A stretch of 64,000 nucleotides of DNA from Desulfosporosinus sp. Sb-LF (GTDB taxonomy: Bacteria; Bacillota; Desulfitobacteriia; Desulfitobacteriales; Desulfitobacteriaceae). Location of the stretch: NCBI RefSeq assembly GCF_004766055.1, contig NZ_SPQR01000002.1, positions 248,001-312,000 of the forward strand, given 5' to 3'. Shown here piece after piece: positions 1 to 8,465 of the stretch. Within the stretch, counting starts at the first letter, position 1. Every line of letters begins with the position of its first letter. The notes under the pieces are model-generated. The model was not told the origin of the DNA, made no database searches, and was given only the letters and a program-made list of their open reading frames with translations. The translations under genes and the position numbers were made by a program.

Positions 1-174
1 TTTACTACTCGTAAAAAACTCAATCGCGCTAGCTTGTCGAAACGTGGAGAGACCCTGCATTCCCACGAACCAAATAATGCATAAGATGATTAACGAGACC
101 AAAACTGCGCTACTAATGAATAGATAACGCGACAAGCGATCATTGAAATACACCCAGGACTTACGGTGAGGCAA
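1..174 (-). CDS. pstC: PstC, phosphate ABC transporter permease (5' part only)
   Basis: The first 58 codons of a membrane protein run off the left window edge. A TTG start is chosen because GGAGGTGT lies six bases upstream. The translation has a short basic head, one hydrophobic segment at about residues 20-40 and then a stretch ending IEFFTSSK, which fits the N-terminus of PstC, one of the two permeases of the high-affinity phosphate importer. It follows pstS on the same strand but has its own Pho-type promoter. The remaining pst genes would lie to the left, outside the window. Family assignment rests on context and the short N-terminus. Confidence 0.75.
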   Translation of the reverse strand, partial: MPHRKSWVYFNDRLSRYLFISSAVLVSLIILCIIWFVGMQGLSTFRQASAIEFFTSSK

Positions 175-268
175 CCTGCTACACCTCCAAATCTTTTATA
201 ATTTTTGATTTTTATCCCTAGCTAAATTCTAACTTGAAGAACTCCTATTAACTATTTACACCACTATT

Positions 269-322
269 AGTTTAGCGCATTTGTGTAAATTCTCGATTAA
301 GGGATTGTAAAGTTTAGGTTAA
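269..322 (-). promoter_or_regulatory. Pho-box promoter of pstC
   Basis: Read on the minus strand, four hexamers start every 11 bp: TTAACC, TTTACA, TTAATC, TTTACA. Nine bases later comes TAAACT as a -10 box. Bacillus PhoP binds direct TT(A/T/C)ACA repeats with 11 bp period, so this is a strong PhoP-site candidate. It lies between the pstS terminator and pstC, giving the permease genes their own phosphate-controlled start. Confidence 0.8.
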
Positions 323-413
323 AAAACAGCAACTAAAAATCACCTTCCCATGGGTGTTAATTAGGTTCTTGCCGATACCTTTACTCCGACCGTCTGATTT
401 ACACTTACTAGTA

Positions 414-449
414 GAAAAAATAGGAGCAAGGCTTATCCTTGCTCCTATT
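414..449 (-). terminator. Rho-independent terminator after pstS
   Basis: An 11-bp perfect stem (TAGGAGCAAGG / CCTTGCTCCTA) with a five-base loop is followed on the minus strand by six T. It would stop most pstS transcripts before pstC, so the binding protein can be made in excess over the permease. Confidence 0.9.
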
Positions 450-512
450 GTGCGTCTTTATATGATGTCTAATACCCATGTATCGGCATTTTTAGGGATC
501 TCTCGCATCATG

Positions 513-1382
513 TTATTTCTTGATCTTACTGATCGCTATAAACCCACTTTTCTCAACACTTTTACTTTGGAATTCTGGGCTTACTATATAGTCTAAGAAG
601 GCTTTTACCGTACCTGTTGCTTCCCCTTTGGTATACATATGTTCAATGGCATAGATTGGGTACTGTCCGCTAGCCACAGTATCTGCACTGTACGCTACCC
701 CATTGTACTTTATGGCTTTGACTGTGTCTTTAAGATATGCTGCGTCGATATAGCCAATTGCACCCGGGGTTTGAGCAACACCTGTGAGTAAATTACCCGT
801 GGAATCCTGGGCAGCGGCCGTATCAGTGAACTCTTTACCATCCAATATGATTTTAACTATTGTCGCACGAGTACCAGAAGATTTTGCTCGTCCGATGATC
901 GATATCTTAGCATCTTTTCCCCCAACATCTTTCCAATTGGTAATCTTTCCGGTGAAGATATCCGATAATTGAGCTTTAGTTAAGTTATCAACAGTCACAT
1001 CTTTGTTAACAATGATTAGGAAAGGAGCCACCGCAACTTCGTGATCGATCAAACCTTTATCTTTTAGTTCCGGTGTGACAACTACGTCGGAATTGCCAAT
1101 ATCCACAGCGCCGCTGGCCACATTGTTCAGACCGGTCATCGAGCCACCGCCGCTTAAGTTTACTTGTACCCCAGCGTTTTTGCCCATGAAATCATCGGCA
1201 GCTAATTTAACTAATGGTTGGAGGGCTGTCGAACCTGCAGCTGAAATAGTTTTCTTGTCAACGGTTGTCGTGGCGTTTGGAGTCGTTGGAGTTGGTGCAG
1301 CAGTTTGGCCACATCCCACCAGAGCCAGTAGAGCAATTAAGGTCGTGCTAACAAGAGCAATTTTTGATTTCGCTTTAAACAA
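513..1382 (-). CDS. pstS: PstS, phosphate-binding lipoprotein
   Basis: This is the periplasmic-type solute receptor of the Pst phosphate importer, here membrane-anchored. The TTG start is chosen because AAGGAGG precedes it by a normal gap, giving 289 residues; a longer in-frame start 33 bases upstream has no ribosome site. A lipoprotein signal peptide ends in the lipobox LVGC at about residues 20-23. The mature part shows the family's conserved AAGSTALQPL, the GGGSMTGL stretch, the GRAKSSGTRAT phosphate-binding segment and GAIGYIDAAY. It sits between phoP and pstC, with a Pho-type promoter in front and a terminator behind. Confidence 0.95.
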   Translation of the reverse strand: MFKAKSKIALVSTTLIALLALVGCGQTAAPTPTTPNATTTVDKKTISAAGSTALQPLVKLAADDFMGKNAGVQVNLSGGGSMTGLNNVASGAVDIGNSDVVVTPELKDKGLIDHEVAVAPFLIIVNKDVTVDNLTKAQLSDIFTGKITNWKDVGGKDAKISIIGRAKSSGTRATIVKIILDGKEFTDTAAAQDSTGNLLTGVAQTPGAIGYIDAAYLKDTVKAIKYNGVAYSADTVASGQYPIYAIEHMYTKGEATGTVKAFLDYIVSPEFQSKSVEKSGFIAISKIKK

Positions 1383-1419
1383 TCTTGTTTCCTCCTTAAA
1401 ATTCCTTAAGTTCAAATTG

Positions 1420-1473
1420 ATTATACTTTAAGTTTGTAAAGTCTTAATGAACTCCATGTAAAGTTTGAGTTAA
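1420..1473 (-). promoter_or_regulatory. Pho-box promoter of pstS
   Basis: Minus strand: TTAACT, TTTACA, TTCATT, TTTACA start at exact 11-bp steps, then nine bases, then a perfect TATAAT. No good -35 box is present, as expected for an activator-dependent promoter. It fills the gap between phoP and pstS, so pstS is not dependent on read-through from phoP. Confidence 0.88.
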
Positions 1474-1485
1474 AATTTCATCGGT

Positions 1486-2172
1486 TTATTTCCGACGAGT
1501 AAAAACATATCCCACTCCCCTAACCGACTCAAACACGGGTCCTAGAGTCTTTAGCTTATTCCTCAAATGACTAATATGGACATCAAGCGCTCTAGTGCTC
1601 GTGCTAGAAAGGTTGCCCCAAAGCTTCTGTATTAGATATTCTCGACTGAAAACCTGGTAAGGATTGGCCACGAAGAGCACCAAAAGATCGAATTCTTTCA
1701 CCGTTAGGGTTAAAGGGTAATCAGATAGAGTAGCCATGTAACTTTCTTGCACTATCTCTAAATTTTCCCACCTCAAAGGAACGTTCGGTGTGTCAGTTTT
1801 CCGTTGCTCTTCCCTTAGTCTTGCCTTAATTCTTGAAGATAATTCTCTAGAGCTAAAAGGCTTAGTCATGTAGTCATCTGCTCCAAGTTCAAGTCCGATT
1901 ACTTTATCCGCTACATCGTTGCGGGCACTCAAAATTATGATAGGGATAATAGCGGTATCTCTTTGGGCCCGCAGTATTTTACACACATCATGCCCATCGA
2001 GTATTGGTAGCGTCAGATCTAGGATTATGAGATCTGGTTTTTCTCGGATAGCCAGATATACCCCCTGCTCGCCGTCTGAGGCAATAATAACCTCAAATCC
2101 TTCATTTTCTAAGTTAAATCGAACCAGTTCTTGAATTTGAACCTCGTCTTCCACGAGTAAAATTTTGGCCAC
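1486..2172 (-). CDS. phoP: PhoP, OmpR-type response regulator of the phosphate response
   Basis: The 228-residue protein has a receiver domain (about 1-118) with acidic residues E9-D10, phospho-acceptor D52 in LIILDLTLP, and the conserved Lys of MTKPFSSRE, followed by a winged-helix DNA-binding domain ending GVGYVFTRRK. The GTG start is chosen because GGGGAG stands just upstream; the longer ATG frame begins inside the Pho box and cannot be right. Position next to pstS and the autoregulatory Pho box identify it as PhoP rather than a generic OmpR regulator. The partner kinase PhoR is not in the window and may lie beyond the pst genes. Confidence 0.9.
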   Translation of the reverse strand: MAKILLVEDEVQIQELVRFNLENEGFEVIIASDGEQGVYLAIREKPDLIILDLTLPILDGHDVCKILRAQRDTAIIPIIILSARNDVADKVIGLELGADDYMTKPFSSRELSSRIKARLREEQRKTDTPNVPLRWENLEIVQESYMATLSDYPLTLTVKEFDLLVLFVANPYQVFSREYLIQKLWGNLSSTSTRALDVHISHLRNKLKTLGPVFESVRGVGYVFTRRK

Positions 2173-2233
2173 AGTACAACTCCCCTCAACAAAGGCCTCC
2201 CTTACTAGTTTTAATTCGGACTTTACAACCACT

Positions 2234-2287
2234 ATATTAATAGTCAATTGTAAAGTCTTCATGAACGGAAAGTAAACTTATTGTTAA
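2234..2287 (-). promoter_or_regulatory. Pho-box promoter of phoP (autoregulation)
   Basis: Minus strand: TTAACA, TTTACT, TTCATG, TTTACA begin every 11 bp, followed by nine bases and TAATAT. The design is the same as upstream of pstS and pstC, so PhoP probably activates its own gene. Confidence 0.88.
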
Positions 2288-2361
2288 TAAATATCCTAAT
2301 CCATATTTTTTGTAATTCATTCAGAAAAATATCCTGATAAATAAAAAAGTGAAAAATCATT

Positions 2362-3510
2362 TTATCCAGTTTTCTGCCCCATTTTTATATCCTTCACCAC
2401 TTGGAGCATATCCTCCACAGCTCGCTCTGTTGAGTGACCTGGTAAGGCAACGGCCGCTTTTTCTCGCATTCTCTTGATTTCCTTAGGATTACTCAAGAAA
2501 CGATTTAAGAGCCATCCCAATTCCTCTTCTGTGCCTGCAACGTGTCCTGCACCTATACGTTGCACATAATGTGCATTTTCTTCTTCCTGACCAGGGATTG
2601 GCTTGTAGATAACAAGTGGCAAGTGCTGAGTTAACGCCTCTGTAACCGTTAAACCCCCGGCCTTAGTAATTATCAGATCGGAAACCGACATTAATTCCTC
2701 CACGTTATAAACGTACCCTAACCGTACCATGGGGTTACGAGACTGTTCGATCACGTCTTGCAGGGAGTTGTACAGTTTTTCACTTTTTCCACAAACAATA
2801 ATAGATTGAACCGGTACCAGAGAATCTGCGAGTTTTTGGCAGATTCTTTTCGTTCTTTCCAAACCCCCGTATCCTCCCATCACTAGAAAGGTGGGTAATT
2901 CTGACTTTAGACCTAACTTAGAAATAATATATTGACGATCGATTGGCCCTTCGAATTTTGGGCTGACCGGGATTCCCGTCACAAGAATATCTCGAGAATT
3001 GATTCCCCAGGACTCTAAACTTCCCTTGACATCCTCACATGCCACCATGTATCGATCAACACCCGAATGAACCCAGTGACTGTGAACCGCATAATCTGTA
3101 ATTACGGTGATCACCGGAACGTGAAGAATTTGTTCAAGTCTCAGCTGGGCTAGAATTGAAGAAACGGTGGGATAAGTACATACAATGAGATCAGGTTCAA
3201 ATGCCTGAATATATTTAAGAAAATTGCTTCGTCCCAATTGGTTCAGAAAACGTTGGATCATAGATTTAGGTTGTATCTTAGCTGTTTTATAATAAAACTT
3301 TCCCCAGAGTTTTGGGGTATGTTTAATCATATCAATATAAAATTTTTTCGCCATGATATTGAACCGCTTATTCAAAAAGTCACCAAAATCTAGATGAATA
3401 ATTTCAGCAAGAGGTTCCTTTATACGTATTCCTTCGATAACAGCTTCTGCCGCCCGCATATGTCCATTTCCAAACGCTGCAGAAAATACTAGAACTCTTA
3501 ACTGTTTCAA
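2362..3510 (-). CDS. GT28-type diacylglycerol glycosyltransferase (MGDG synthase / UgtP-like)
   Basis: The 382-residue protein has the two halves of the MGDG-synthase/UgtP family. The N-terminal lipid-binding half contains the GNGH motif at 14-17. The C-terminal GT28 half contains KAGGLTVTEAL and the nucleotide-sugar segment PIPGQEEENA. Such enzymes transfer glucose or galactose from a UDP-sugar to diacylglycerol at the inner membrane face. The start is TTG with GGGGAGGG just upstream. It lies 75 bases after a phospholipase C gene whose promoter carries a Pho box, so its likely role is making glycolipids from diacylglycerol during phosphate shortage. A close paralogue lies at 10303-11457. Sugar and number of transfers cannot be read from sequence. 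Confidence 0.85.
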   Translation of the reverse strand: MKQLRVLVFSAAFGNGHMRAAEAVIEGIRIKEPLAEIIHLDFGDFLNKRFNIMAKKFYIDMIKHTPKLWGKFYYKTAKIQPKSMIQRFLNQLGRSNFLKYIQAFEPDLIVCTYPTVSSILAQLRLEQILHVPVITVITDYAVHSHWVHSGVDRYMVACEDVKGSLESWGINSRDILVTGIPVSPKFEGPIDRQYIISKLGLKSELPTFLVMGGYGGLERTKRICQKLADSLVPVQSIIVCGKSEKLYNSLQDVIEQSRNPMVRLGYVYNVEELMSVSDLIITKAGGLTVTEALTQHLPLVIYKPIPGQEEENAHYVQRIGAGHVAGTEEELGWLLNRFLSNPKEIKRMREKAAVALPGHSTERAVEDMLQVVKDIKMGQKTG

Positions 3511-3585
3511 CTGTTACCCTCCCCATCAACAACCTTTGTACTATCCTTACCTCTGTAGAATAGCCAAATAAAATCGAGCTGAAAT

Positions 3586-4305
3586 CTACGCCAGCCGTAA
3601 CGATAAATCCTGTAATCGCTCAAAGGTAAAATTCAAAAAACCCGCAGAACTAGCAATTGTCAGAGGAATCAACACTTCTGACGCCTCTGTAAAGCTTTCT
3701 TCAGAACACCCTCTCTCCTGTGATACCAGGGGATAGAGAGGCCCAGAAACGCTCGCATTATACTCTATCCATTGAGCAGAGTGAGAAAACGGCATATACA
3801 GCCCCCTTGTTACTGAAAACTCATTCCAGTTTCGAGTTGCCCATGCTTCAAACTCTTTGTGTCCGTCAAAAACAATCCCCAAGGAATGGTGTGGTACACA
3901 CATGTCTTGGACAAGGTGAAGCGCCGCTCCTAAAAAGAACATGCCCTTTGAGACATTTCTCGGGAGAAAAATGGAAGCCTTATTGAAATAGTACTGACAC
4001 TCAGCCATCGCTCCCGGCCACTGAAGGATTCCTTGCTTGTCGGGATTGCGGTAAAAATGATTGACATTCTTCCACCCTCGGTCTGCCCAAAGTAATCCTT
4101 TTGTCAGCATAAAGTGATGAACTTTGAAAAAAGTGGCTATATCTTCTTTTCCATCGTGCTCCAAAACTTCGTATGCTAGATCAAGACAATGAACATGAGT
4201 TAGCCCTGGGGAATCTAGAAAATATTGCAAGGGCCCAACCGGAGCAAGAAGCAACTTTGTCATCTTTCCTAGTGTCTGACCAATAATCTTCTCATACATC
4301 TCCAA
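3586..4305 (-). CDS. Zinc-dependent phospholipase C-like protein
   Basis: The 239 residues match the bacterial zinc-dependent phospholipase C fold. Candidate metal ligands are H37/H39, D75, H83, the H130-x3-D134 pair in HLVQDMCVPHH, H149 and E153 in GHKEFEAW. These enzymes hydrolyse phospholipids to diacylglycerol and a phospho-head group. Unlike secreted toxins of the family it has no signal peptide, so it would act inside the cell on its own membrane. The TTG start follows GAGGTG. It is first in an operon with a glycolipid synthase, behind a Pho-type promoter. Together this suggests phospholipid turnover under phosphate limitation; enzymatic activity is inferred. Confidence 0.75.
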   Translation of the reverse strand: MEMYEKIIGQTLGKMTKLLLAPVGPLQYFLDSPGLTHVHCLDLAYEVLEHDGKEDIATFFKVHHFMLTKGLLWADRGWKNVNHFYRNPDKQGILQWPGAMAECQYYFNKASIFLPRNVSKGMFFLGAALHLVQDMCVPHHSLGIVFDGHKEFEAWATRNWNEFSVTRGLYMPFSHSAQWIEYNASVSGPLYPLVSQERGCSEESFTEASEVLIPLTIASSAGFLNFTFERLQDLSLRLA

Positions 4306-4334
4306 GTCAACACCTCTCTTATATTATTAAGATC

Positions 4335-4398
4335 ATTCTAATCCATTACTGTAAAGCACATATTATTCCCGTGTAAAGAAGTTGCGGGGTTTTGTTAA
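4335..4398 (-). promoter_or_regulatory. Pho-box promoter of the phospholipase-glycosyltransferase operon
   Basis: Minus strand: TTTACA, then 22 bp (two turns) later a second TTTACA, then nine bases and TAGAAT as -10. A TTAACA lies 21 bp further upstream, one base off register, and the hexamer between the two TTTACA copies is degenerate. The TTTACA-N9--10 part matches the other Pho promoters here. It is weaker than those of pstS and phoP, so confidence is lower. Confidence 0.65.
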
Positions 4399-4462
4399 TT
4401 TTGAGTTATTTTTGAAAGTTTTTTTATATATTGCATACTCTTTTGTGTTTTAGAGGATAAAT

Positions 4463-4516
4463 TTAACAATAAATTTACCTTTAATTCATTAAATATTTAC
4501 ACACACCCATTAATAT
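4463..4516 (+). promoter_or_regulatory. Pho-box promoter of the c-di-GMP enzyme/chemoreceptor operon
   Basis: Plus strand: TTAACA, TTTACC, TTCATT, TTTACA start at exact 11-bp steps, then nine bases, then TAATAT. The order of hexamers and spacing are the same as before phoP. It faces away from the phospholipase promoter, so one intergenic region holds two divergent Pho-type promoters. Confidence 0.85.
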
Positions 4517-4585
4517 ATAGTTGGTTACACCTACCTGATAGATTCAATTATATCCTGCAGTCAAGTTTGGAGAAGGAGTTTTGGA

Positions 4586-6718
4586 ATGTTCAAGTCGGTA
4601 GATATAAGCCAACAAAAGTTATACCGTCTACTCAGAGACGAGAAACCAATCTGGGTGTTGTATCTTGATATTGTTAAATTTCATGAGGTGGAATTTCGTT
4701 ACGGTTACAAAATCTGCCGACAAATCCTAGACGAATTAGAGCGTGAAATTACTCAAACGATTAAACAACAACGCAATATCTACCTGTTCTCTCATTTTGA
4801 AAGCAGGGGCGGGGACGACTTCGTAGTTTATTTTGTTCCTGGTAAAAAAATATATTCAGACATAACTGAAGTCATCGAACAATGGGTTCTCCCTTTGGAA
4901 GAACGGTTTAACCATAGGATTAGGAAACTGGTTAACGAGAAAATAAGCCTACGTTCTGGCCGAAGTGCCGATTATTTACTATATGCGGCTGTGAAAGAGG
5001 CCTTCCTCCTAAACAAATCTGAACCGGATCCCTACTTTTTTGCTCGTCGCGAAGAGATTACCCACCTAATCGAAGAACCTGACACGTACTTGAAAGCCGC
5101 TTTTCAACCGATCATTGAAACCCGAAGCGGAGAAGTGTTTGGTTTTGAAGCTTTGGCCCGTATACCAGATTCTACTTCTTTTAACAATATTGCTGACCTT
5201 TTTCCATTTGCCGAAAAAATAGGTCAGCTCTATCCAATCGAAACTCTTTGCCGGCGCCAAGCTATAAATTCTTACCCAAAGGTTGGCCAAAACCAGGAAA
5301 TGCTCTTTCTCAACATAAATCCCCAGGTCCTAGTCGACCCCGGATTTGCCTCCGGTCATACTAGAAAACTGCTTAGTGACCAAGGGTTGGCACCTTCCGA
5401 TGTTGTGCTAGAAATTACAGAGCGAAGTGCTATAGATGATTTTTCCACATTTCGCGATGCTCTGGATCATTATCGTAGTCAGGGTTACCTTATTGCTTTG
5501 GATGACGTAGGGGCCGGCTACTCCTCTTTGCAGTCCGTAGCAGAGCTTCATCCAGACTTCCTTAAAGTAGACCGATCTTTAATTGTCGGAGTGAATGCTG
5601 ATCCGATCAAATGGGCCTTGCTAGAGACATTTGTCACCTTCTCTAAGCGTATAGGTTGCCGCATCATTGCAGAAGGGGTGGAAACGGAAAAGGAAATGCG
5701 CACGGTGGTCCAATTGGGGGTAGATTACGTACAAGGGTTCTTTGTTGCAAGACCCTCTTTTGAACGAAATAGCATTAACCCCGCCGTTATGGAAATCCTG
5801 GATTCAAAACGAGGGCTTAAATACGTTGAGCAAAACCCTATTATTTCCATGATAGAGCCCTTACCCCTCTTCAATACCAACACCCTGGTCAATACCGTTG
5901 AAACTTACTTCCGTGAGCACCCCCACCAATGGCTGGTGGGGATAACAGAAGACTCCCGTTTAGTCGGTATAATCCAGCGCGACAGGCTATTTGCTGCCCT
6001 AGGAACCCGCTATGGGGTTCCCCTTTATTTAGAACGTACTGTTCCCATATTAATGGACGAAAATCCCCTAATAGTGGAAGAAACCACTCCTTTAGAAGTG
6101 ATGTCCAGCGTAGCTATGCAGCGTCCGGATGCCCAGTTATATGATGGCATTATTGTGGCTAACCAACAAAAGCCAATCGGCGTTGTTTCAGTGGCAAAAC
6201 TAATGAAAGCGATGACCGAGAGGCAAATCCAAATTGCCCGGGGAGCTAGCCCTTTAACAGGGCTGCCAGGCAACCTAAGCATTGAACTGGAGATCCAACA
6301 GTGCCTAGATCAACAATTGTCCTTTGGCCTTATATACGTTGATCTAAATAAATTCAAATACTATAATGACCTTTACGGTTTTCAACAAGGAGACTTAGTC
6401 ATCAAGATGTTAGGTGAGGTTTTGCTAAATGAATGTTACAAAACTGCTGAAGAAACCTTTGTCGGACACATTGGTGGCGATGATTTTATTATTATTTCTT
6501 CACCCTCGGAACTGGAAAAGCTAGCAGTCAACATCCTCACCCAATTTGAACAGTCTTGCGTGCACTTTTCCGGTGCCGAAGGTCTGAGCGTGGCCCTAGC
6601 TGGCCTTGTAATAAACACTACAGATAGAGTTTGGACACCCTTACTCGTTTCCGAGCGAGCTGCCCAAATTAAGAAAGAGGTCAAGGCAATAGAAGGCAAC
6701 TCTTTTTTGTTACGATAG
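4586..6718 (+). CDS. GGDEF-EAL-CBS-GGDEF protein (c-di-GMP turnover)
   Basis: The 710 residues read as four modules. A short GGDEF-like domain (about 15-130) has GGDDF at 75-79. An EAL phosphodiesterase domain (about 165-400) has E188 of the EAL motif, N244, E277, D306-D307 (DDVGAGYSS), K327, E363 and Q383 all present, so it should hydrolyse c-di-GMP. A CBS pair follows (about 425-545), a possible nucleotide sensor. The C-terminal GGDEF domain (about 555-705) has DLNKF and GGDDF at 630-634, so synthesis is also possible; no RxxD inhibitory site is seen before it. AAGGAG precedes the ATG. It heads a two-gene operon with a chemoreceptor behind a Pho-type promoter. Net direction of activity is unknown. 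Confidence 0.92.
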   Translation: MFKSVDISQQKLYRLLRDEKPIWVLYLDIVKFHEVEFRYGYKICRQILDELEREITQTIKQQRNIYLFSHFESRGGDDFVVYFVPGKKIYSDITEVIEQWVLPLEERFNHRIRKLVNEKISLRSGRSADYLLYAAVKEAFLLNKSEPDPYFFARREEITHLIEEPDTYLKAAFQPIIETRSGEVFGFEALARIPDSTSFNNIADLFPFAEKIGQLYPIETLCRRQAINSYPKVGQNQEMLFLNINPQVLVDPGFASGHTRKLLSDQGLAPSDVVLEITERSAIDDFSTFRDALDHYRSQGYLIALDDVGAGYSSLQSVAELHPDFLKVDRSLIVGVNADPIKWALLETFVTFSKRIGCRIIAEGVETEKEMRTVVQLGVDYVQGFFVARPSFERNSINPAVMEILDSKRGLKYVEQNPIISMIEPLPLFNTNTLVNTVETYFREHPHQWLVGITEDSRLVGIIQRDRLFAALGTRYGVPLYLERTVPILMDENPLIVEETTPLEVMSSVAMQRPDAQLYDGIIVANQQKPIGVVSVAKLMKAMTERQIQIARGASPLTGLPGNLSIELEIQQCLDQQLSFGLIYVDLNKFKYYNDLYGFQQGDLVIKMLGEVLLNECYKTAEETFVGHIGGDDFIIISSPSELEKLAVNILTQFEQSCVHFSGAEGLSVALAGLVINTTDRVWTPLLVSERAAQIKKEVKAIEGNSFLLR

Positions 6719-6732
6719 GAGGAGTAGAGTAA

Positions 6733-8451
6733 ATGAAGTGGGTCAATAACTTAAAAACGTTCTACAAAATTAATGCCTTGGTCTTTGTTATGGTAGGCTT
6801 TATGATAGGTTTAAGTTTAATGGGTTATCACTATTATCGGCAAGCCAAAGTAGCCATGAACGATGTCTATTCAAGTTCTCTGATTTCTGTGAAACTCATC
6901 AATGAGGCCAATGCTAATGTTCGAATGATCCGTAGTAGCAATATAGAGCTTCTCTTAGCACCTCTTGACACTTCCAAGAAACAAAACCTACTCATTCAGA
7001 CAACAGTACTACAAGGCTTAATAAAGGAGTCCCTGGATAACTACAGCCCCCTTGCCAAAGAGCCCTTCGAAGTAGCAAAACTTGCTGCAGTGAGAGATTC
7101 ACTCCAAAAATACAGCGACGAATGGCAGAAGGTAGTTTCTCTATTGGAGAGCGGTAATAAAGAGGGGGCCTATGTCTCCTTTTCTGAAAATGTTATCCAA
7201 GACTTAGACAATATTAACGCCCTGCTTCCTGAACTTGTAGAATTCAGCACGCAAAAAGCAAAAAGTACCATTGTTCGTGAAAATCTTAATTTTATTCAAG
7301 CAGAAAAGTTGCTATTTGTATTCCCTCTTATTGCTGCAGTACTGGCAGTTTTCATAGGAGCACTGGTGGCCCGAGCCATTGCCAAGCCTCTACAAATAAT
7401 GCTAGCAAATGTACAAGAGCTTGCCGCTGGGAATCTTAAGGTAACAACGATCAACACTGAATCCAAGGACGAAACGGGGCAATTAACTCAAGCTTTCAAT
7501 CAGATGGCAATAAATCTGACGACACTTGTAAGAAGAGTCTCTGAGTCGTCAGAGGAAGTGACCGCCTCAGCTCAACAGCTCTTAACCATTACTGAACAAG
7601 GTTCGAAGGCCACTAGCCAAATCGCGGTGGCCATCGCTGAGGTAGCTGGTGGTACAGAAAAACAAGCTGAAGCAGTTACTGAGACAGTGACCGCCATTGA
7701 ACAGATAGACGCTAATATTCAGATGGTAGCAGAGGCAGGCCAGCGTGTGATCACCCTCACCAATCAAACCGCTACCACTTCAGAAAATGGGCATAAGTCT
7801 CTCACTAAGGCTGTTGAGCAAATGGCGAACATCAGTCAGGGTAATCAAGTTGTTAAAGAAGCAATCACCTTACTGACTGAAAGTTCTGAACAAATAGCAG
7901 ATATTGCTCGCTTAATAACTAGTATCACTGAACAAACAAATCTTCTAGCCTTAAACGCCGCCATCGAGGCCGCTCGTGCAGGCGAACACGGACGCGGTTT
8001 CTCCGTAGTAGCTGAAGAGGTTCGTAAATTGGCAGAACAGGCTAAAGTTGCAAGCGGACAAATCACAGCTTTAGTAGTCTTAAACAGAGCTAACATCGAA
8101 CATGCTATTGAAGCAATCGATTCCGAAGAGACTCGCGTCAATGATGGAATTAATGTCGTGAACACAGTCGGTCTTGATCTTCGTGATATTTTGGAGATGG
8201 TGAATGAAGTCTCGTCACAAGTCAATGGTATCACCTCTTCTATTCTACAAATGGCGGGCGGAAGCCAACATATTGTCTCTGGAGTCCAGCATATCAGTTC
8301 GGTGAGTCAGGTTACCGCCGCCCAGACAGCCCAAGTATCTGCGGGGATTGACGAATTCACAGCTTCTATCGATGAGATTAACTTGTCTTGTCAGAGTCTT
8401 TCAGAATGCGCCCATACCTTACAAACTGGGATTAGTGTTTTTAGGATTTAA
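6733..8451 (+). CDS. Methyl-accepting chemotaxis protein
   Basis: A 572-residue chemoreceptor. It has a TM helix at about 12-32, an extracellular four-helix-bundle-like sensor to about 190, a second TM helix at about 195-215, a HAMP domain ([18 protein letters not shown]), then the long signalling coiled coil with the hairpin tip [25 protein letters not shown] lies ahead of the ATG, only 14 bases after the c-di-GMP gene, so the two are co-transcribed and probably share Pho control. The ligand cannot be told; a link to phosphate taxis is only suggested by the promoter. Confidence 0.93.
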   Translation: MKWVNNLKTFYKINALVFVMVGFMIGLSLMGYHYYRQAKVAMNDVYSSSLISVKLINEANANVRMIRSSNIELLLAPLDTSKKQNLLIQTTVLQGLIKESLDNYSPLAKEPFEVAKLAAVRDSLQKYSDEWQKVVSLLESGNKEGAYVSFSENVIQDLDNINALLPELVEFSTQKAKSTIVRENLNFIQAEKLLFVFPLIAAVLAVFIGALVARAIAKPLQIMLANVQELAAGNLKVTTINTESKDETGQLTQAFNQMAINLTTLVRRVSESSEEVTASAQQLLTITEQGSKATSQIAVAIAEVAGGTEKQAEAVTETVTAIEQIDANIQMVAEAGQRVITLTNQTATTSENGHKSLTKAVEQMANISQGNQVVKEAITLLTESSEQIADIARLITSITEQTNLLALNAAIEAARAGEHGRGFSVVAEEVRKLAEQAKVASGQITALVVLNRANIEHAIEAIDSEETRVNDGINVVNTVGLDLRDILEMVNEVSSQVNGITSSILQMAGGSQHIVSGVQHISSVSQVTAAQTAQVSAGIDEFTASIDEINLSCQSLSECAHTLQTGISVFRI

Positions 8452-8465
8452 GTTTAGACAACCTT

